Shown in pieces: positions 25,766 through 33,803 of a DNA stretch of 64,000 nt. Numbering within the stretch: the first letter of the stretch is position 1; each line of letters starts with the position of its first letter. The notes beneath the pieces are model-generated. The model saw only the letters and a program-made list of their open reading frames with translations, was not told where the DNA came from and ran no database searches. The translations under genes and the position numbers were made by a program. This DNA is from Pyxidicoccus parkwaysis. Its GTDB lineage: Bacteria; Myxococcota; Myxococcia; Myxococcales; Myxococcaceae. Location: positions 7,678,001 to 7,742,000 of the forward strand of contig NZ_CP071090.1 in NCBI RefSeq assembly GCF_017301735.1, in the 5' to 3' direction.

Positions 25766-26224
25766 ATGACGATGGAAGAGATGTTGGCCGAAATCTCCCG
25801 CGCGCACTTTCCGCACCCACCAGCCACGATAGAGCAGATTGCCGCGTTTGAGTCGCAGGTCGGTTGGCGACTCGATGCGGACCTGCGCGCGTTCTACCTT
25901 CACTGCGATGGAGCGGAGCTCTTCAATCCTCTGCCCGATGCGAACTACAGCATCCTCTCGCTCGCCGAAATACTCCGAGCGCGAGTTGCTATCTGGGGCA
26001 GGGACGAGGACTCCGCCGGGCCGGCGTCCTGGTATGCCATCGTGGACTGCCAGGACACCGATTTCGTCCTCGTTGATGTGGCGCAACAGGAAACCGGTCG
26101 GTACCCGCTACTCGACGCCTATCATGGGACGTACCCACAGGTTCGGCAGATTGCCGCCTCGTTCAGCGAGTTCCTGGAGCGGGCGCTGACCAGCGGGGAC
26201 CAGTTCTTCTGGCTGAAGAAGTAG
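25766..26224 (+). CDS. SMI1/KNR4 (SUKH) family protein, probable immunity protein
   Basis: 152 residues. The SUKH signature is visible: PATIEQIAAFESQVGWRLDA, LRAFYLHCDGAELFNP, then SLAEILRARV and the C-terminal ASFSEFLERAL. SUKH proteins are broad immunity proteins of polymorphic toxin systems. The gene begins 2 bp after the candidate toxin in the same direction, so the pair is co-translated and this product should neutralise it in the lysogen. Confidence 0.8.
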   Translation: MTMEEMLAEISRAHFPHPPATIEQIAAFESQVGWRLDADLRAFYLHCDGAELFNPLPDANYSILSLAEILRARVAIWGRDEDSAGPASWYAIVDCQDTDFVLVDVAQQETGRYPLLDAYHGTYPQVRQIAASFSEFLERALTSGDQFFWLKK

Positions 26225-26261
26225 AGCGCCAGCACGGAGCTGGCGCCCTTCCCTTCACGCG

Positions 26262-26972
26262 TCAGGCCGCGAGGCCCGGCCCCTCACGCAGCGTCTGCTC
26301 CAGCCGGCGGGCCGCCGCCTCGCAGTAGCGCTCCTCGAGCTCGATGCCCACCGCGCGGCGGCCGAGCTGCACGGCGGCCACCAGCGTCGCTCCCGTGCCG
26401 GCGAAGGGGTCCAGCACCGTGCCGCCCTCGGGGCAGGACTTCGCCACCAGGTGCGCCAGCAGAGACACCGGCTTCTCCGTCGGGTGCGTGCGCTGTTGGG
26501 CGGGCACCGGCGGGAAGCCCGCGAGCACGGCGCCTTGGCGCTTCCCCGCCAGCGACCGGCGCTTCGCTCCAGAGGCGTGCAGCACCACCTCGTAGTCGGG
26601 CGCGAAGGAGCCGGCGCAGTCGCCGGAGCCGCCCCTGTCCTTCCACCACACCAGGGCACCCTTGAGCCGCAGGTGCGCGGCCACCGCGTCGTAGAAGTCT
26701 GGCCACGAGGCCCAGTGGCAGAAGAGGAACGCGTGCGCGTCCAGCTTCAGCGCTGGCCCGGCGGCGGTAAGCGCTTGGCGCAGCACGCGCACGCCCTGGC
26801 GCGCACCGTCCGCACGGATGGGGGCGGAGTGCTCACCCTTCCCCTCGAAGGCCATTCCGTAGGGCGGGTCCGAGAGCAAAAGGTCCACGGACTGAGACGG
26901 GAGGTCCAGCAGCTGGTCTCGGCAATCCGCGTGGAACAGGGTGACGGTGTCGGACTCGAAGTAGGGCTTCAT
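26262..26972 (-). CDS. DNA adenine/cytosine-N4 methyltransferase (beta-class order)
   Basis: 236 residues from ATG 26972 (MKPYFESDTVTLFHADCRDQ). The frame is open for 19 more codons upstream. Motif IV LLSDPPYGM at about residues 33-41 precedes motif I TVLDPFAGTGATLVAA near residue 185, the order of beta-class amino-methyltransferases. HPTEKP just before motif I is typical of these phage enzymes. It may protect phage DNA from restriction, as the Mox methylase does in Mx8. Its base target cannot be told from sequence. Confidence 0.88.
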   Translation of the reverse strand: MKPYFESDTVTLFHADCRDQLLDLPSQSVDLLLSDPPYGMAFEGKGEHSAPIRADGARQGVRVLRQALTAAGPALKLDAHAFLFCHWASWPDFYDAVAAHLRLKGALVWWKDRGGSGDCAGSFAPDYEVVLHASGAKRRSLAGKRQGAVLAGFPPVPAQQRTHPTEKPVSLLAHLVAKSCPEGGTVLDPFAGTGATLVAAVQLGRRAVGIELEERYCEAAARRLEQTLREGPGLAA

Positions 26973-27047
26973 GTGCGTGTGCTCGTTTTGCGCGTTGGGT
27001 AGGACTGCGACTTCAAGCGCAGTGCACATGCGATGCCGAACGCACAG

Positions 27048-27077
27048 CGGCCCGCCCCGGGAGTCCAGAGCGGGCCG
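27048..27077. repeat. Hairpin repeat, copy 1 (flanks the gene at 27216)
   Basis: CGGCCCGC and GCGGGCCG pair around CCCGGGAGTCCAGA. Nearly the same sequence recurs at 27546-27575, with similarity extending about 30 bp further (TCACCAGCC against TCACCAACC). The hairpins may be terminators or relics of a duplication made when the gene between them was inserted. Confidence 0.6.
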
Positions 27078-27116
27078 CGTCGCTGCGTCGCCGACATCTC
27101 ACCAGCCATGACCTAG

Positions 27117-27144
27117 TAAACAAACTCCGAGCCGGTAAACAAAC
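27117..27144. repeat. Two TAAACAAAC direct repeats upstream of the gene at 27216
   Basis: TAAACAAAC at 27117-27125 and 27136-27144, 19 bp apart (about two helical turns), in otherwise GC-rich DNA. Possible regulator-binding sites. Confidence 0.4.
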
Positions 27145-27215
27145 GGGCCCGAGATTCCGACCGACCACCCGAGACGAGGGGCGCGCTATGGTCGCCAAAC
27201 TCGTCTGGGGGGCTG

Positions 27216-27545
27216 ATGGAAAACCTAGTGAGGCTGTTGGTCTTTGTCAGGAACGCAACTGTTGTGCTTGCCGCCACCATGGTCATTCTGCGCGCATGCG
27301 GACTCGACGAGGGCTCACGGCTCAATGCCAAGAACCAGGAGCTTGCGCTCCCCAACAAGCCTCTGCCGTGGCAAGACACGCCACCGTGCAGGCTCGTCAG
27401 CAACATGTCCGTCGTGACGATTCGCGGCGGCTGTTGGGTGAAGGTGGAACTTCCAAACCCTCTGAAGTGCGAGCCCCGCATTGGCTTTGTCCATGAGGGC
27501 GGATGCTACGTGCCCATCGACGAAGACTCCGGCGCTGAGAAGTAA
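27216..27545 (+). CDS. Small membrane-anchored protein with GGCW-type Cys-rich module
   Basis: 109 residues. An N-terminal membrane segment (LVRLLVFVRNATVVLAATMV) is followed by a linker and the Cys/Trp module WQDTPPCRLVSNM, GGCWVKVELPNPLKC, GGCYVPI, the same module as the C terminus of the gene at 10007. Orientation is opposite to its neighbours and it is framed by the duplicated hairpins, so it looks like an inserted single gene, possibly expressed in the lysogen. Function unknown. Confidence 0.65.
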   Translation: MENLVRLLVFVRNATVVLAATMVILRACGLDEGSRLNAKNQELALPNKPLPWQDTPPCRLVSNMSVVTIRGGCWVKVELPNPLKCEPRIGFVHEGGCYVPIDEDSGAEK

Positions 27546-27575
27546 CGGCCCGCCCTGGGAGTCCAGAGCGGACCG
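27546..27575. repeat. Hairpin repeat, copy 2
   Basis: CGGCCCGC and GCGGACCG around CCTGGGAGTCCAGA, one mismatch in the stem. It matches 27048-27077 at an offset of 498 bp and lies 1 bp past the stop of the gene at 27216, so it may end that transcript. Confidence 0.6.
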
Positions 27576-27596
27576 CTTCACTTCGTCACTGACGCC

Positions 27597-27776
27597 TCAC
27601 CAACCAAACGTCCACCGCATGCCCGCGCCCGCCATGCGCTCGCGCCGGTTGGCCTCGGCGAACGCGAAGAGCCCCAGGTCCTGCCGGAGCCTCGCCCCGC
27701 CCTCCAGGCGCGCGTAGGCGCCGGAGAGCGAGGACACGCCGGCCTGGGCCTCCACGTACCCGCTGCGCACGGGCAC
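27597..27776 (-). CDS. Small protein ending like an outer-membrane strand
   Basis: 59 residues from GTG 27776: MPVRSGYVEAQAGVSSLSGA then YARLEGGARLRQDLGLFAFA and a terminal MRWTFGW. Alternating residues and the final aromatic pattern resemble a beta-hairpin of an outer-membrane barrel. It follows the holin candidate by 35 bp in the same direction and has full GC-rich codon bias. Possibly an envelope protein of the lysis cassette. Confidence 0.5.
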   Translation of the reverse strand: MPVRSGYVEAQAGVSSLSGAYARLEGGARLRQDLGLFAFAEANRRERMAGAGMRWTFGW

Positions 27777-27811
27777 TTCAGTCAGAACTCGGGAGAGCCC
27801 CGCGGCGACGG

Positions 27812-28429
27812 CTACCCGCGGGGCGTCTGAGGGACCGCCGCCACCGGGGCCAGCGCAGCTTGGCTGCCGATGGCGCCCAGGGACAGCGCCGCGTTGATGA
27901 CCTCGTCCGCCGTCGCGGGCGCGCGGCTCGCCTTCATCCTGTCCAGGGCCGCCTCGATGAGGCCGGAGAGGAAGGTGCCCACGCTGCCGGCGGTGAGCTT
28001 CAGCACGTCCTGCAGCTCCGCGAGGCCGCGCTCGCCCAGGCTGCGCTTCAGCTCCGCGAGGGCCTCGTCCTTGAGCTTCTTCAGCTCGTCCGGGGTGAGG
28101 ACGCCGTCGGACGCGGCGGCCTCAAGCTTCGGCTTCAGCGTCACCTCGACGTCCCGAACGATGGCCTCCGCCACCATGCTGGCGCGAGCGCCCACCTGCG
28201 CGAGCTTCGACTCCCCGGCCTGGGCCTGGAGCTTCCGCGTCAGGGCGAGGAGCGCGGCGGCCACGAGGCCCGCGAGCGCGGTGGCCACGACGGGCGTGGC
28301 CGTGACGATGGCGGACAGGATGATGGACTTCAGCGACGGCTCCGGCTGTGAGCCGATGGCCTGGGCGAAGGCCACCGGCGCGGCGAGGACGGCCGCGAGC
28401 ACGGCGGCGATGGTGATGCGCTTCTTCAT
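27812..28429 (-). CDS. Membrane protein of the lysis region, holin candidate
   Basis: 205 residues from ATG 28429 (GGAGAAG upstream). MKKRITIAAVLAAVLAAPVA is signal-like or a first membrane helix. A second hydrophobic stretch (SAIVTATPVVATALAGLVAA) follows at about residues 38-66. A long charged helical region then resembles the soluble part of LLH-type holins (KLAQVGARASMVAEAIVRDV, LTPDELKKLKDEAL). It lies directly downstream of the endolysin gene. Holin function is inferred. Confidence 0.55.
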   Translation of the reverse strand: MKKRITIAAVLAAVLAAPVAFAQAIGSQPEPSLKSIILSAIVTATPVVATALAGLVAAALLALTRKLQAQAGESKLAQVGARASMVAEAIVRDVEVTLKPKLEAAASDGVLTPDELKKLKDEALAELKRSLGERGLAELQDVLKLTAGSVGTFLSGLIEAALDRMKASRAPATADEVINAALSLGAIGSQAALAPVAAVPQTPRG

Positions 28430-28478
28430 GGACTTCTCCAGTGGACTGCGAGGGAACAGCCCCCAGGAGAAGAGGCGC

Positions 28479-28934
28479 TCAGGCCATGAAGGGCAGCCGG
28501 CGGAAGCCCATGACGTCGGCACGGTAGGCGAAGTGCGGGAAGGCCTTCACCTTCGCGTCATGCAGCTGCGCGTCGGCGAGCGTCTGCGTGGCGCGGCCAC
28601 CACCGGAGGCCCCCACCACCACGCCCCCGCCCACGTGCACCATGACGTGCTCCGCGTCCTCGGGCGCGCCCGCGCGGTGGTACAGCACCAGGTCGCCGGG
28701 CAGCAGCTCGGCGAAGTCCACCGGCCGGCACTCCGCCCAGAGCCTGTCGGTGTTGTGGGTGGCGCGCCAGTCCGGCCCGCCCACCTCACGCAGGGCCCAG
28801 GTGACGAGGCCGGAGCAGTCGAAGAGGCGCTGCCCGGTGGTGGCGTCCCGCGTCCCCTTCGCGTTCCACCGGTAGGGGGCGTGCATCTGCTGCAGGACGA
28901 GGGCGAGGAAGGCGGCGCGCTGCGAAGTCGGCAT
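28479..28934 (-). CDS. NlpC/P60 cysteine peptidase, probable endolysin
   Basis: 151 residues. The catalytic Cys sits in LFDCSGLVTWALREVG, with the first His in AEHVMVHVGGGVVVG; the third polar residue is less clear. The fold cuts peptide cross-links in peptidoglycan, and the place between phage membrane proteins suggests host lysis. There is no signal peptide, so export would need a holin. An inverted repeat (CCCGAGGG/CCCTCGGG) stands just upstream of the ATG. Confidence 0.85.
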   Translation of the reverse strand: MPTSQRAAFLALVLQQMHAPYRWNAKGTRDATTGQRLFDCSGLVTWALREVGGPDWRATHNTDRLWAECRPVDFAELLPGDLVLYHRAGAPEDAEHVMVHVGGGVVVGASGGGRATQTLADAQLHDAKVKAFPHFAYRADVMGFRRLPFMA

Positions 28935-28979
28935 GGAAGCTCCCGAGGGTGAGGGTTGCCCTCGGGAGAATCGGCGGGC

Positions 28980-29516
28980 TCAGGAGGAGATGGGCTCCAC
29001 GAGGTACGTTCGCGGCGCGCGGGCGGCGGCCAGCCAACCGGCACGCACCAGCACGGGGCACGCGTCGAAGGCGGGCAGTTCGGCGCCCGTCACCGCGGAG
29101 CGCCCATCCGTCACCCCGCAGTAGGCCGCGTAGCAGCGCGCCGCGTGGTCGAGCTCCTCCCGGGTGGCGCCCGCCAGCTCCTGCTCGGCCTTCGCCACCA
29201 GCTCGGCCGGGGGCGCATACGCGGGCGCGGGCGACTTCGCGGGCACGTGCGGCGGCCAGAACCACGTGCCGGGCTGGTCCGGCCCACCCAGGGGCACCGA
29301 GCCCCGCCACAGCGTGCCGCCGTCCGCGTGGTGGCCGAGGGCCGCGGGCCCAGTGTCGTTCGGCCCGTCGCAGAAGACGGACAGGTTCACCGCGTCGTGC
29401 GGCCGCGTGGCGACGATGATGGCGGGACGGACCAGCCCCTTGCGAAGGCCGGCCTCGTCTCCGAGGACGTAGTGGACGACGCGGCCAACGGTGGGCACCT
29501 GCTCGGGCTTGCTCAT
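28980..29516 (-). CDS. Hypothetical protein of the lysis region
   Basis: 178 residues. The N-terminal half is strand-rich (VGRVVHYVLGDEAG, RPAIIVATRPHDAVNLSVFC, GTLWRGSVPLG, GTWFWPPHVP). The C-terminal half is helical with two Cys. CAGGAGAAC precedes the ATG. No family recognised. A GCGCCCCTTCT element lies 37 bp upstream on the same strand. Confidence 0.65.
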   Translation of the reverse strand: MSKPEQVPTVGRVVHYVLGDEAGLRKGLVRPAIIVATRPHDAVNLSVFCDGPNDTGPAALGHHADGGTLWRGSVPLGGPDQPGTWFWPPHVPAKSPAPAYAPPAELVAKAEQELAGATREELDHAARCYAAYCGVTDGRSAVTGAELPAFDACPVLVRAGWLAAARAPRTYLVEPISS

Positions 29517-29564
29517 GGGGTTCTCCTGGGCAGCGAGTGGACTGCGCCCGGGAGAAGGGGCGCG

Positions 29565-30011
29565 TCACTGGCCGGAGCGGCCCGCATCCTTCGAGGCCAC
29601 CACATTGGCGGCATGCTGAAGGCGCCGGGCGTTGTGCTCGCCCATGAGGAGCTGCACGTGGTTGCTCACCTGGTGCAGCTGCGCGCGCGCCGAGCTCACC
29701 CAGCTTTCCAGGGCCTTGAGGCGCTGCTCCTGAAGCTGCAGCTTGGAGTCGTGCTCCACCACCATGCGCAGGTCCGTCTTGATTTCGCGCACGTCGGCGG
29801 CCACCGCCTCCATGCGCTGGACGAGCAGCGGCACCTTGTCGGCGGCGCTCTCGCGCTGCTCGACGGCCCGGAGGCGCTGGTCCAGCAGGGGCACCTGGTC
29901 CGCAGCGGCCTCGTGCTTCGTGGCCCGTCGCTCGAAGAGCCCCCGCACGAGCGGTGCGAGGACGTGGCTTACCGCCAGCGCGAGGACGGCAGTCTCAAGG
30001 GTGGGCGTCAT
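29565..30011 (-). CDS. Membrane-anchored coiled-coil protein
   Basis: 148 residues. One N-terminal membrane segment (LETAVLALAVSHVLAPLVRG) is followed by a long coiled coil with internal repeats (QVPLLDQRLRAVEQRESAAD and KVPLLVQRMEAVAADV). This shape fits haemolysin XhlA-like or spanin-like proteins in phage lysis modules. A GCGCCCCTTCT element ends 8 bp before the ATG in place of a normal ribosome site. Confidence 0.65.
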   Translation of the reverse strand: MTPTLETAVLALAVSHVLAPLVRGLFERRATKHEAAADQVPLLDQRLRAVEQRESAADKVPLLVQRMEAVAADVREIKTDLRMVVEHDSKLQLQEQRLKALESWVSSARAQLHQVSNHVQLLMGEHNARRLQHAANVVASKDAGRSGQ

Positions 30012-30047
30012 GCCCAGGCAGAAGGGGCGCTGCCCAGCAACTTGGAG

Positions 30048-30728
30048 CTACGCCGGGTATTCGCCCATGAAGCGCGCGACGTAATTGCGCTCGTCCACGA
30101 CGGCTGCAGCCACGATTGAGGCTCCCTGCCCATGAGCTGCTTGGTTGCGCAGTTGGCCGACGCCCTGGACGCGGTTCATCGTGTGCACCGGATACAAGCC
30201 CGCCCTATAGAGCGCACCATTGTACGTATTGATGCTTCCGTTCCCCGTCCACGAAATGCCTCTTGCGTTGCAGAGCACTCGTAGGTGGTCCTCCAAGACC
30301 CCACCAATGAGGACCATTGCAGCAACGTGATAGCCCGCGTCGAGGAGTTGCTCTGCCTGAAGCATGAAGTCGTTGTGGACGTTGGCACGTAGGCGCTCTT
30401 CGAGCGAGGTAAGCCAGCCGCTCTCGACCGCCCGCCGAAGTGCTAGGAGTACGCCCAACGTCGCCTCGACACTCGCTTGCTCTCTGTGACTCCACGCCTC
30501 GGAGGCTCCGCGAGCATACGAGCGGTAGAACTCGCTTTCGCGGCCAGCGATGCGGGCAATCATTGCCCCGGCCCCAGTCATAAGGGCAGAAGTTTCGTGC
30601 TCGGGCAACGACGACGATTGACTAAGGCTGTCCGCATTGGCGTAGCGAAACGTTCCACAGACGCGCCGAGCATCGGCGATGAGTACATCCAACTCCTGGA
30701 TGATCTGCTGCTGTAGGGGTGATGGCAT
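30048..30728 (-). CDS. HEPN-like protein, candidate defence or toxin gene
   Basis: 226 residues, largely helical. The C-terminal part has LDAGYHVAAMVLIGGVLEDH and then GQLRNQAAHG, matching the R(N)x3-4H signature of HEPN domains, many of which are RNases. GMIARIAGRESEF-like helical segments precede it. No MNT antitoxin gene is adjacent, so it might be a stand-alone HEPN or DUF4145-like protein. It closes the leftward lysis block and is divergent from the late genes. The codons are slightly AT-richer than the neighbours. Confidence 0.6.
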   Translation of the reverse strand: MPSPLQQQIIQELDVLIADARRVCGTFRYANADSLSQSSSLPEHETSALMTGAGAMIARIAGRESEFYRSYARGASEAWSHREQASVEATLGVLLALRRAVESGWLTSLEERLRANVHNDFMLQAEQLLDAGYHVAAMVLIGGVLEDHLRVLCNARGISWTGNGSINTYNGALYRAGLYPVHTMNRVQGVGQLRNQAAHGQGASIVAAAVVDERNYVARFMGEYPA

Positions 30729-31139
30729 TCGGACATCCTACGGTCGTCGCCATGCATGTCACGGAGGAGCCTCGCACGAGCACGCGCCCAGCGGCGGACA
30801 AGCGCCGTGCCAGGGCCGGGCAAGAGCCATGTGCGACAAGGTGGTTTTGCAGTCAGACTGAATGTAGGTACGGGGCCCCGGGGGTGGGAAACCGGATAGG
30901 TGGCGCCAATTCTTGATTGCTCGGCGCGTGGCAATCCGGGCGCGCGAATTCCCCAGGAATCTCCCGGGAAACTGTTAGGCGACCCCCCATTTTTCTGGGC
31001 CCCTCGCGTTCCCAGCGGGCCGTAGGCGCGTCCTGCGCTCGCGCCCGCGAAAGTGGGTGCTCCTCAGCGGCGCTCGCAACGGCGGGCCGCTGGCGCCCGT
31101 CATCGCTGCCGGAGAGTCCGTGTGATTAAGTCGCCAGCT
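30729..31139. other. Divergent intergenic region ahead of the late genes
   Basis: No supported gene. It lies between leftward lysis genes and the rightward packaging genes, so it should contain the late promoter and possibly the packaging (pac/cos) signal near the small terminase. There are palindromic stretches such as GGGGCCCCGGGGG near 30876. I can assign none of them. Confidence 0.45.
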
Positions 31140-31532
31140 ATGGCAGTGAAGATGGTGGGCTTCTTCCGCGAGGGGATCAACGGAGCGCCCGGCGACCCGT
31201 CGGCCCCTTCGATTCACGACTGGCTCGGCAAGCTTTCTCCTGACGAACGTCGCAGGGTTGCGGAGTACCTTGACCAGGGCAAAGTCATTGTCACCAGCTG
31301 CGGCCCGCTCGGCGACATCCTGAACCCTGCGAGGGGGAAGGTCACGCTGGCGGAACTGCGCACCGATGGCGTCTTCATGTGGCCTACTCCCCTGGCCTAC
31401 TACGTCCGTGAGTACGGGGTGGGCCTTCCGTCCGAATTCCTGTCGCACATGGAGGCCGCAGGCTGGTCCCCACCGAGACTGTCCGACGAGGCATGGGCGT
31501 TATTGGCGAAGGACGACTCTCCGGGGAGTTAA
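31140..31532 (+). CDS. Hypothetical protein upstream of the terminase genes
   Basis: 130 residues, MAVKMVGFFREGINGAPGDP to AWALLAKDDSPGS. IHDWLGKLSPDERRRVAEYL is a helical pair, followed by GKVIVTSCGPLGDIL and a segment FMWPTPLAYYVREYG. No family recognised. It is the first rightward gene and may be an accessory gene sitting before the terminase small subunit. Confidence 0.6.
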   Translation: MAVKMVGFFREGINGAPGDPSAPSIHDWLGKLSPDERRRVAEYLDQGKVIVTSCGPLGDILNPARGKVTLAELRTDGVFMWPTPLAYYVREYGVGLPSEFLSHMEAAGWSPPRLSDEAWALLAKDDSPGS

Positions 31533-31574
31533 ACCTGGTCAGCTCTCTGGCGTCTGGCGCCCCTTCTCCAGGGC

Positions 31575-32150
31575 GTGGCCCGGCACCGAGACCATGACCC
31601 CGACGCAGAGCCCGCCGAGGTGCTGGGCCTGGACCCGCTCGCCACGTACCGGCCGCTGAAGCAGCGCGGGCCGGCCACCACCCTCACCGAGCCGCTGGGA
31701 CTCAACCTCTGCCGCTACATCGCCGCCGGCCGCTTCCTCCGCGACGCGGCCGTCCTCGCGGGCACGAGTGACTCGGTGGTGCAGGGCTGGCTGCGCCGGG
31801 GGCGTGAAGACATCGAGGCCGGAGAGCAGAGCCTCTACACCTGGTTCGTCATGGAGTACGAGGCCGCCGCCGCTCACTTCCGGCGCGCCCTCGAAGAGCT
31901 GGTGCTCGCCAACATCGGCAACCGCCAGTTGCTGGAGAAGTACATCCGCTGGCGCCTGTCGCTGTCGGACCCGAAGCACTACACCCTGCCCCGGGACGCC
32001 AACCCGGCCGCCGCTGCCCAGGGGCCCTTCGAGCTGGTGAAGCCGGAGGATGCGGAGAAGTCGCTGGTGGAGAAGCTGCAGCGCTTCCTCGCGGACGAGG
32101 ACAAGCGCGCCGCCACGGTGGCCGCTGCCGAGGGCGACGATGAGCCGTAA
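31575..32150 (+). CDS. Phage terminase small subunit (probable)
   Basis: 191 residues from GTG 31575. CRYIAAGRFLRDAAVLAGTS then DSVVQGWLRRG is a helix-turn-helix of terminase small subunits, which recognise the packaging site. The middle helical pair and acidic C terminus fit. It overlaps the large-subunit start by 11 bp. A GCGCCCCTTCT element ends 7 bp before the GTG. The start is the least certain part of this call. Confidence 0.75.
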   Translation: MARHRDHDPDAEPAEVLGLDPLATYRPLKQRGPATTLTEPLGLNLCRYIAAGRFLRDAAVLAGTSDSVVQGWLRRGREDIEAGEQSLYTWFVMEYEAAAAHFRRALEELVLANIGNRQLLEKYIRWRLSLSDPKHYTLPRDANPAAAAQGPFELVKPEDAEKSLVEKLQRFLADEDKRAATVAAAEGDDEP

Positions 32151-33663
32151 GGCACAAGCCGTCACCTCGAAGGAGGACCCGCTCGCGGGGCTGCCCATCA
32201 TCCGCCCCGAGACGCACGGCCGCTACTCGCTGGTGGACCGGGTGGCGCTAGCGCTGCGCGCACGCTACGGCGCGCTGGGCGGAGTGGCCGCGCCGCTGGG
32301 CCTGACGCAGCAGGAGCTGCTGGCGCTCTACTACAACCCGGAGCTGAGCCTCCGGCCGGCGCAGCAGCCGCCGGACATGCTCGACGAGGCGCTGGCCCGC
32401 TGGCGCGTCTGGTTCCTGCTGGGTGGGCGCGGCGCGGGGAAGACGCACGCGGGGGCCACCTCCGTCATCCGCGAGGCGCGCGCGGACGCGGAGGCACGCA
32501 TCCTCATCGTCGGCCCGACGTACACGGAGATTCAGAAGAACCAGCTCGAGGGGCCCAGCGGCATCATCACCCTCGCCCCGCCCTGGTTCAAACCGGAACA
32601 CCGCAAGTCGAAGAAGCAGCTCATCTTCCCCAACGGCGTGGTCGCCGACTACCTGCCGGCGGCGGACGCGGACAAGTTCCGCGGCTACGGCTACACCTTC
32701 GAGTGGCTGGATGAGGTGGTGGCCTGGAAGAAGGACCCGGTGGGCGTCTTCAAGGAGTGCGGCCGCGTGGGACGTGGCACTTCCAGCCGCATGCGCCGCC
32801 TGGGACTCTCCAGCCGGAAGGTCATCACCACCACGCCCGCGCCCACGGAGCTCTTCCGGGAGATTCTGCGCGACAGGGAAGGCCTCGTCCTCTCTCGCTC
32901 TAGCACGCTGGACAACTCCACCAACCTGGACCCGGCGTACATCCGCCAGGCGCGCGCGGCCGCGCACACCACGGAGGGGCGGCGCGAGTATCTGGGCGAA
33001 CTCGTCTTCGACCTGGACCCGGCCCTCTTCCGGAAGGTGGACTGGAACCGCACGCGCCTCCACCCGAAGAAGCGGCCGGAGGTGTTCGACTTTATCGTCA
33101 TCAGCGTGGACCCGGCCACGGGCGAGAAGAAGTCGGCGGACATGCACGGCATCGTCGCGGTGGGTGTGCGCCAGGAGGAGGACGGGCTCGACCACGCGTA
33201 CGTCCTCGCGGACCTCTCGTTGCGCAGCCCCGAGCCGAGCGCATGGGCGAAGAAGGCGGTGGAGGCGCTGCGCGCCTGGGAGCCCTTCGCGAAGAAGGAC
33301 GCGCGCGGCCGGCTGCAGGCGTGGATTTTCGCCGAGACGAACACGGGCGGCAGCATGGTGAAGCACACCATCCGCGGCATCGCGAAGGTGAAGGTGAAGA
33401 CGGAGCGGGCCCGGCAGTCGAAGGCCGAGCGCGCGGCGCCCGTGTCTATGTGGGCGGAGGCGGGCTACGTCCACCTGGTGGGCAAGCACGAGAAGCTCGA
33501 GGAGCAGCTCGCGAGCTTCACCGGCCAGGAGGGTGGCCACGCACGAGACGACCGCGTGGACGCCATGGTGTGGCCCATTTTCAAGTACGTGGTGAAGAAG
33601 CGGAAGAACGAGGGCGCGGCCGAGCATGCCAATGCGAGCGAGTTCGAAGAAGAGATTGAGTGA
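32140..33663 (+). CDS. Phage terminase large subunit
   Basis: 507-residue packaging motor and nuclease. Walker A GGRGAGKT at about 95-102, Walker B YTFEWLDEV near 190, and the nuclease centre starting IVISVDPATGEKKSAD at about 327, with the closing acidic group RDDRVDAMVWP near 474. The ATG at 32140 overlaps the small-subunit stop. The 3' end of this gene is the place where the TIR-like cargo was inserted. A degenerate copy of its last 25 codons lies at about 35060. Confidence 0.93.
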   Translation: MSRKAQAVTSKEDPLAGLPIIRPETHGRYSLVDRVALALRARYGALGGVAAPLGLTQQELLALYYNPELSLRPAQQPPDMLDEALARWRVWFLLGGRGAGKTHAGATSVIREARADAEARILIVGPTYTEIQKNQLEGPSGIITLAPPWFKPEHRKSKKQLIFPNGVVADYLPAADADKFRGYGYTFEWLDEVVAWKKDPVGVFKECGRVGRGTSSRMRRLGLSSRKVITTTPAPTELFREILRDREGLVLSRSSTLDNSTNLDPAYIRQARAAAHTTEGRREYLGELVFDLDPALFRKVDWNRTRLHPKKRPEVFDFIVISVDPATGEKKSADMHGIVAVGVRQEEDGLDHAYVLADLSLRSPEPSAWAKKAVEALRAWEPFAKKDARGRLQAWIFAETNTGGSMVKHTIRGIAKVKVKTERARQSKAERAAPVSMWAEAGYVHLVGKHEKLEEQLASFTGQEGGHARDDRVDAMVWPIFKYVVKKRKNEGAAEHANASEFEEEIE

Positions 33664-33803
33664 CGCTCTACGCATCCGCAACCGTATCCACCCACCCTCG
33701 AACCTATCGCAGGTAGTTACGTACTACCCCATCAGCAAAATTCCTCCTATGTTCGCGTGCATTAGGCATCTTGCGCTGACAGGTGGCCGGTGGGGTAAAT
33801 GTA

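Noticed and set aside
30729-31139. Small frames in the divergent region before the terminase
   Set aside because: They lack ribosome sites and are crossed by palindromes. The region is better read as promoter/packaging DNA, which I cannot resolve.
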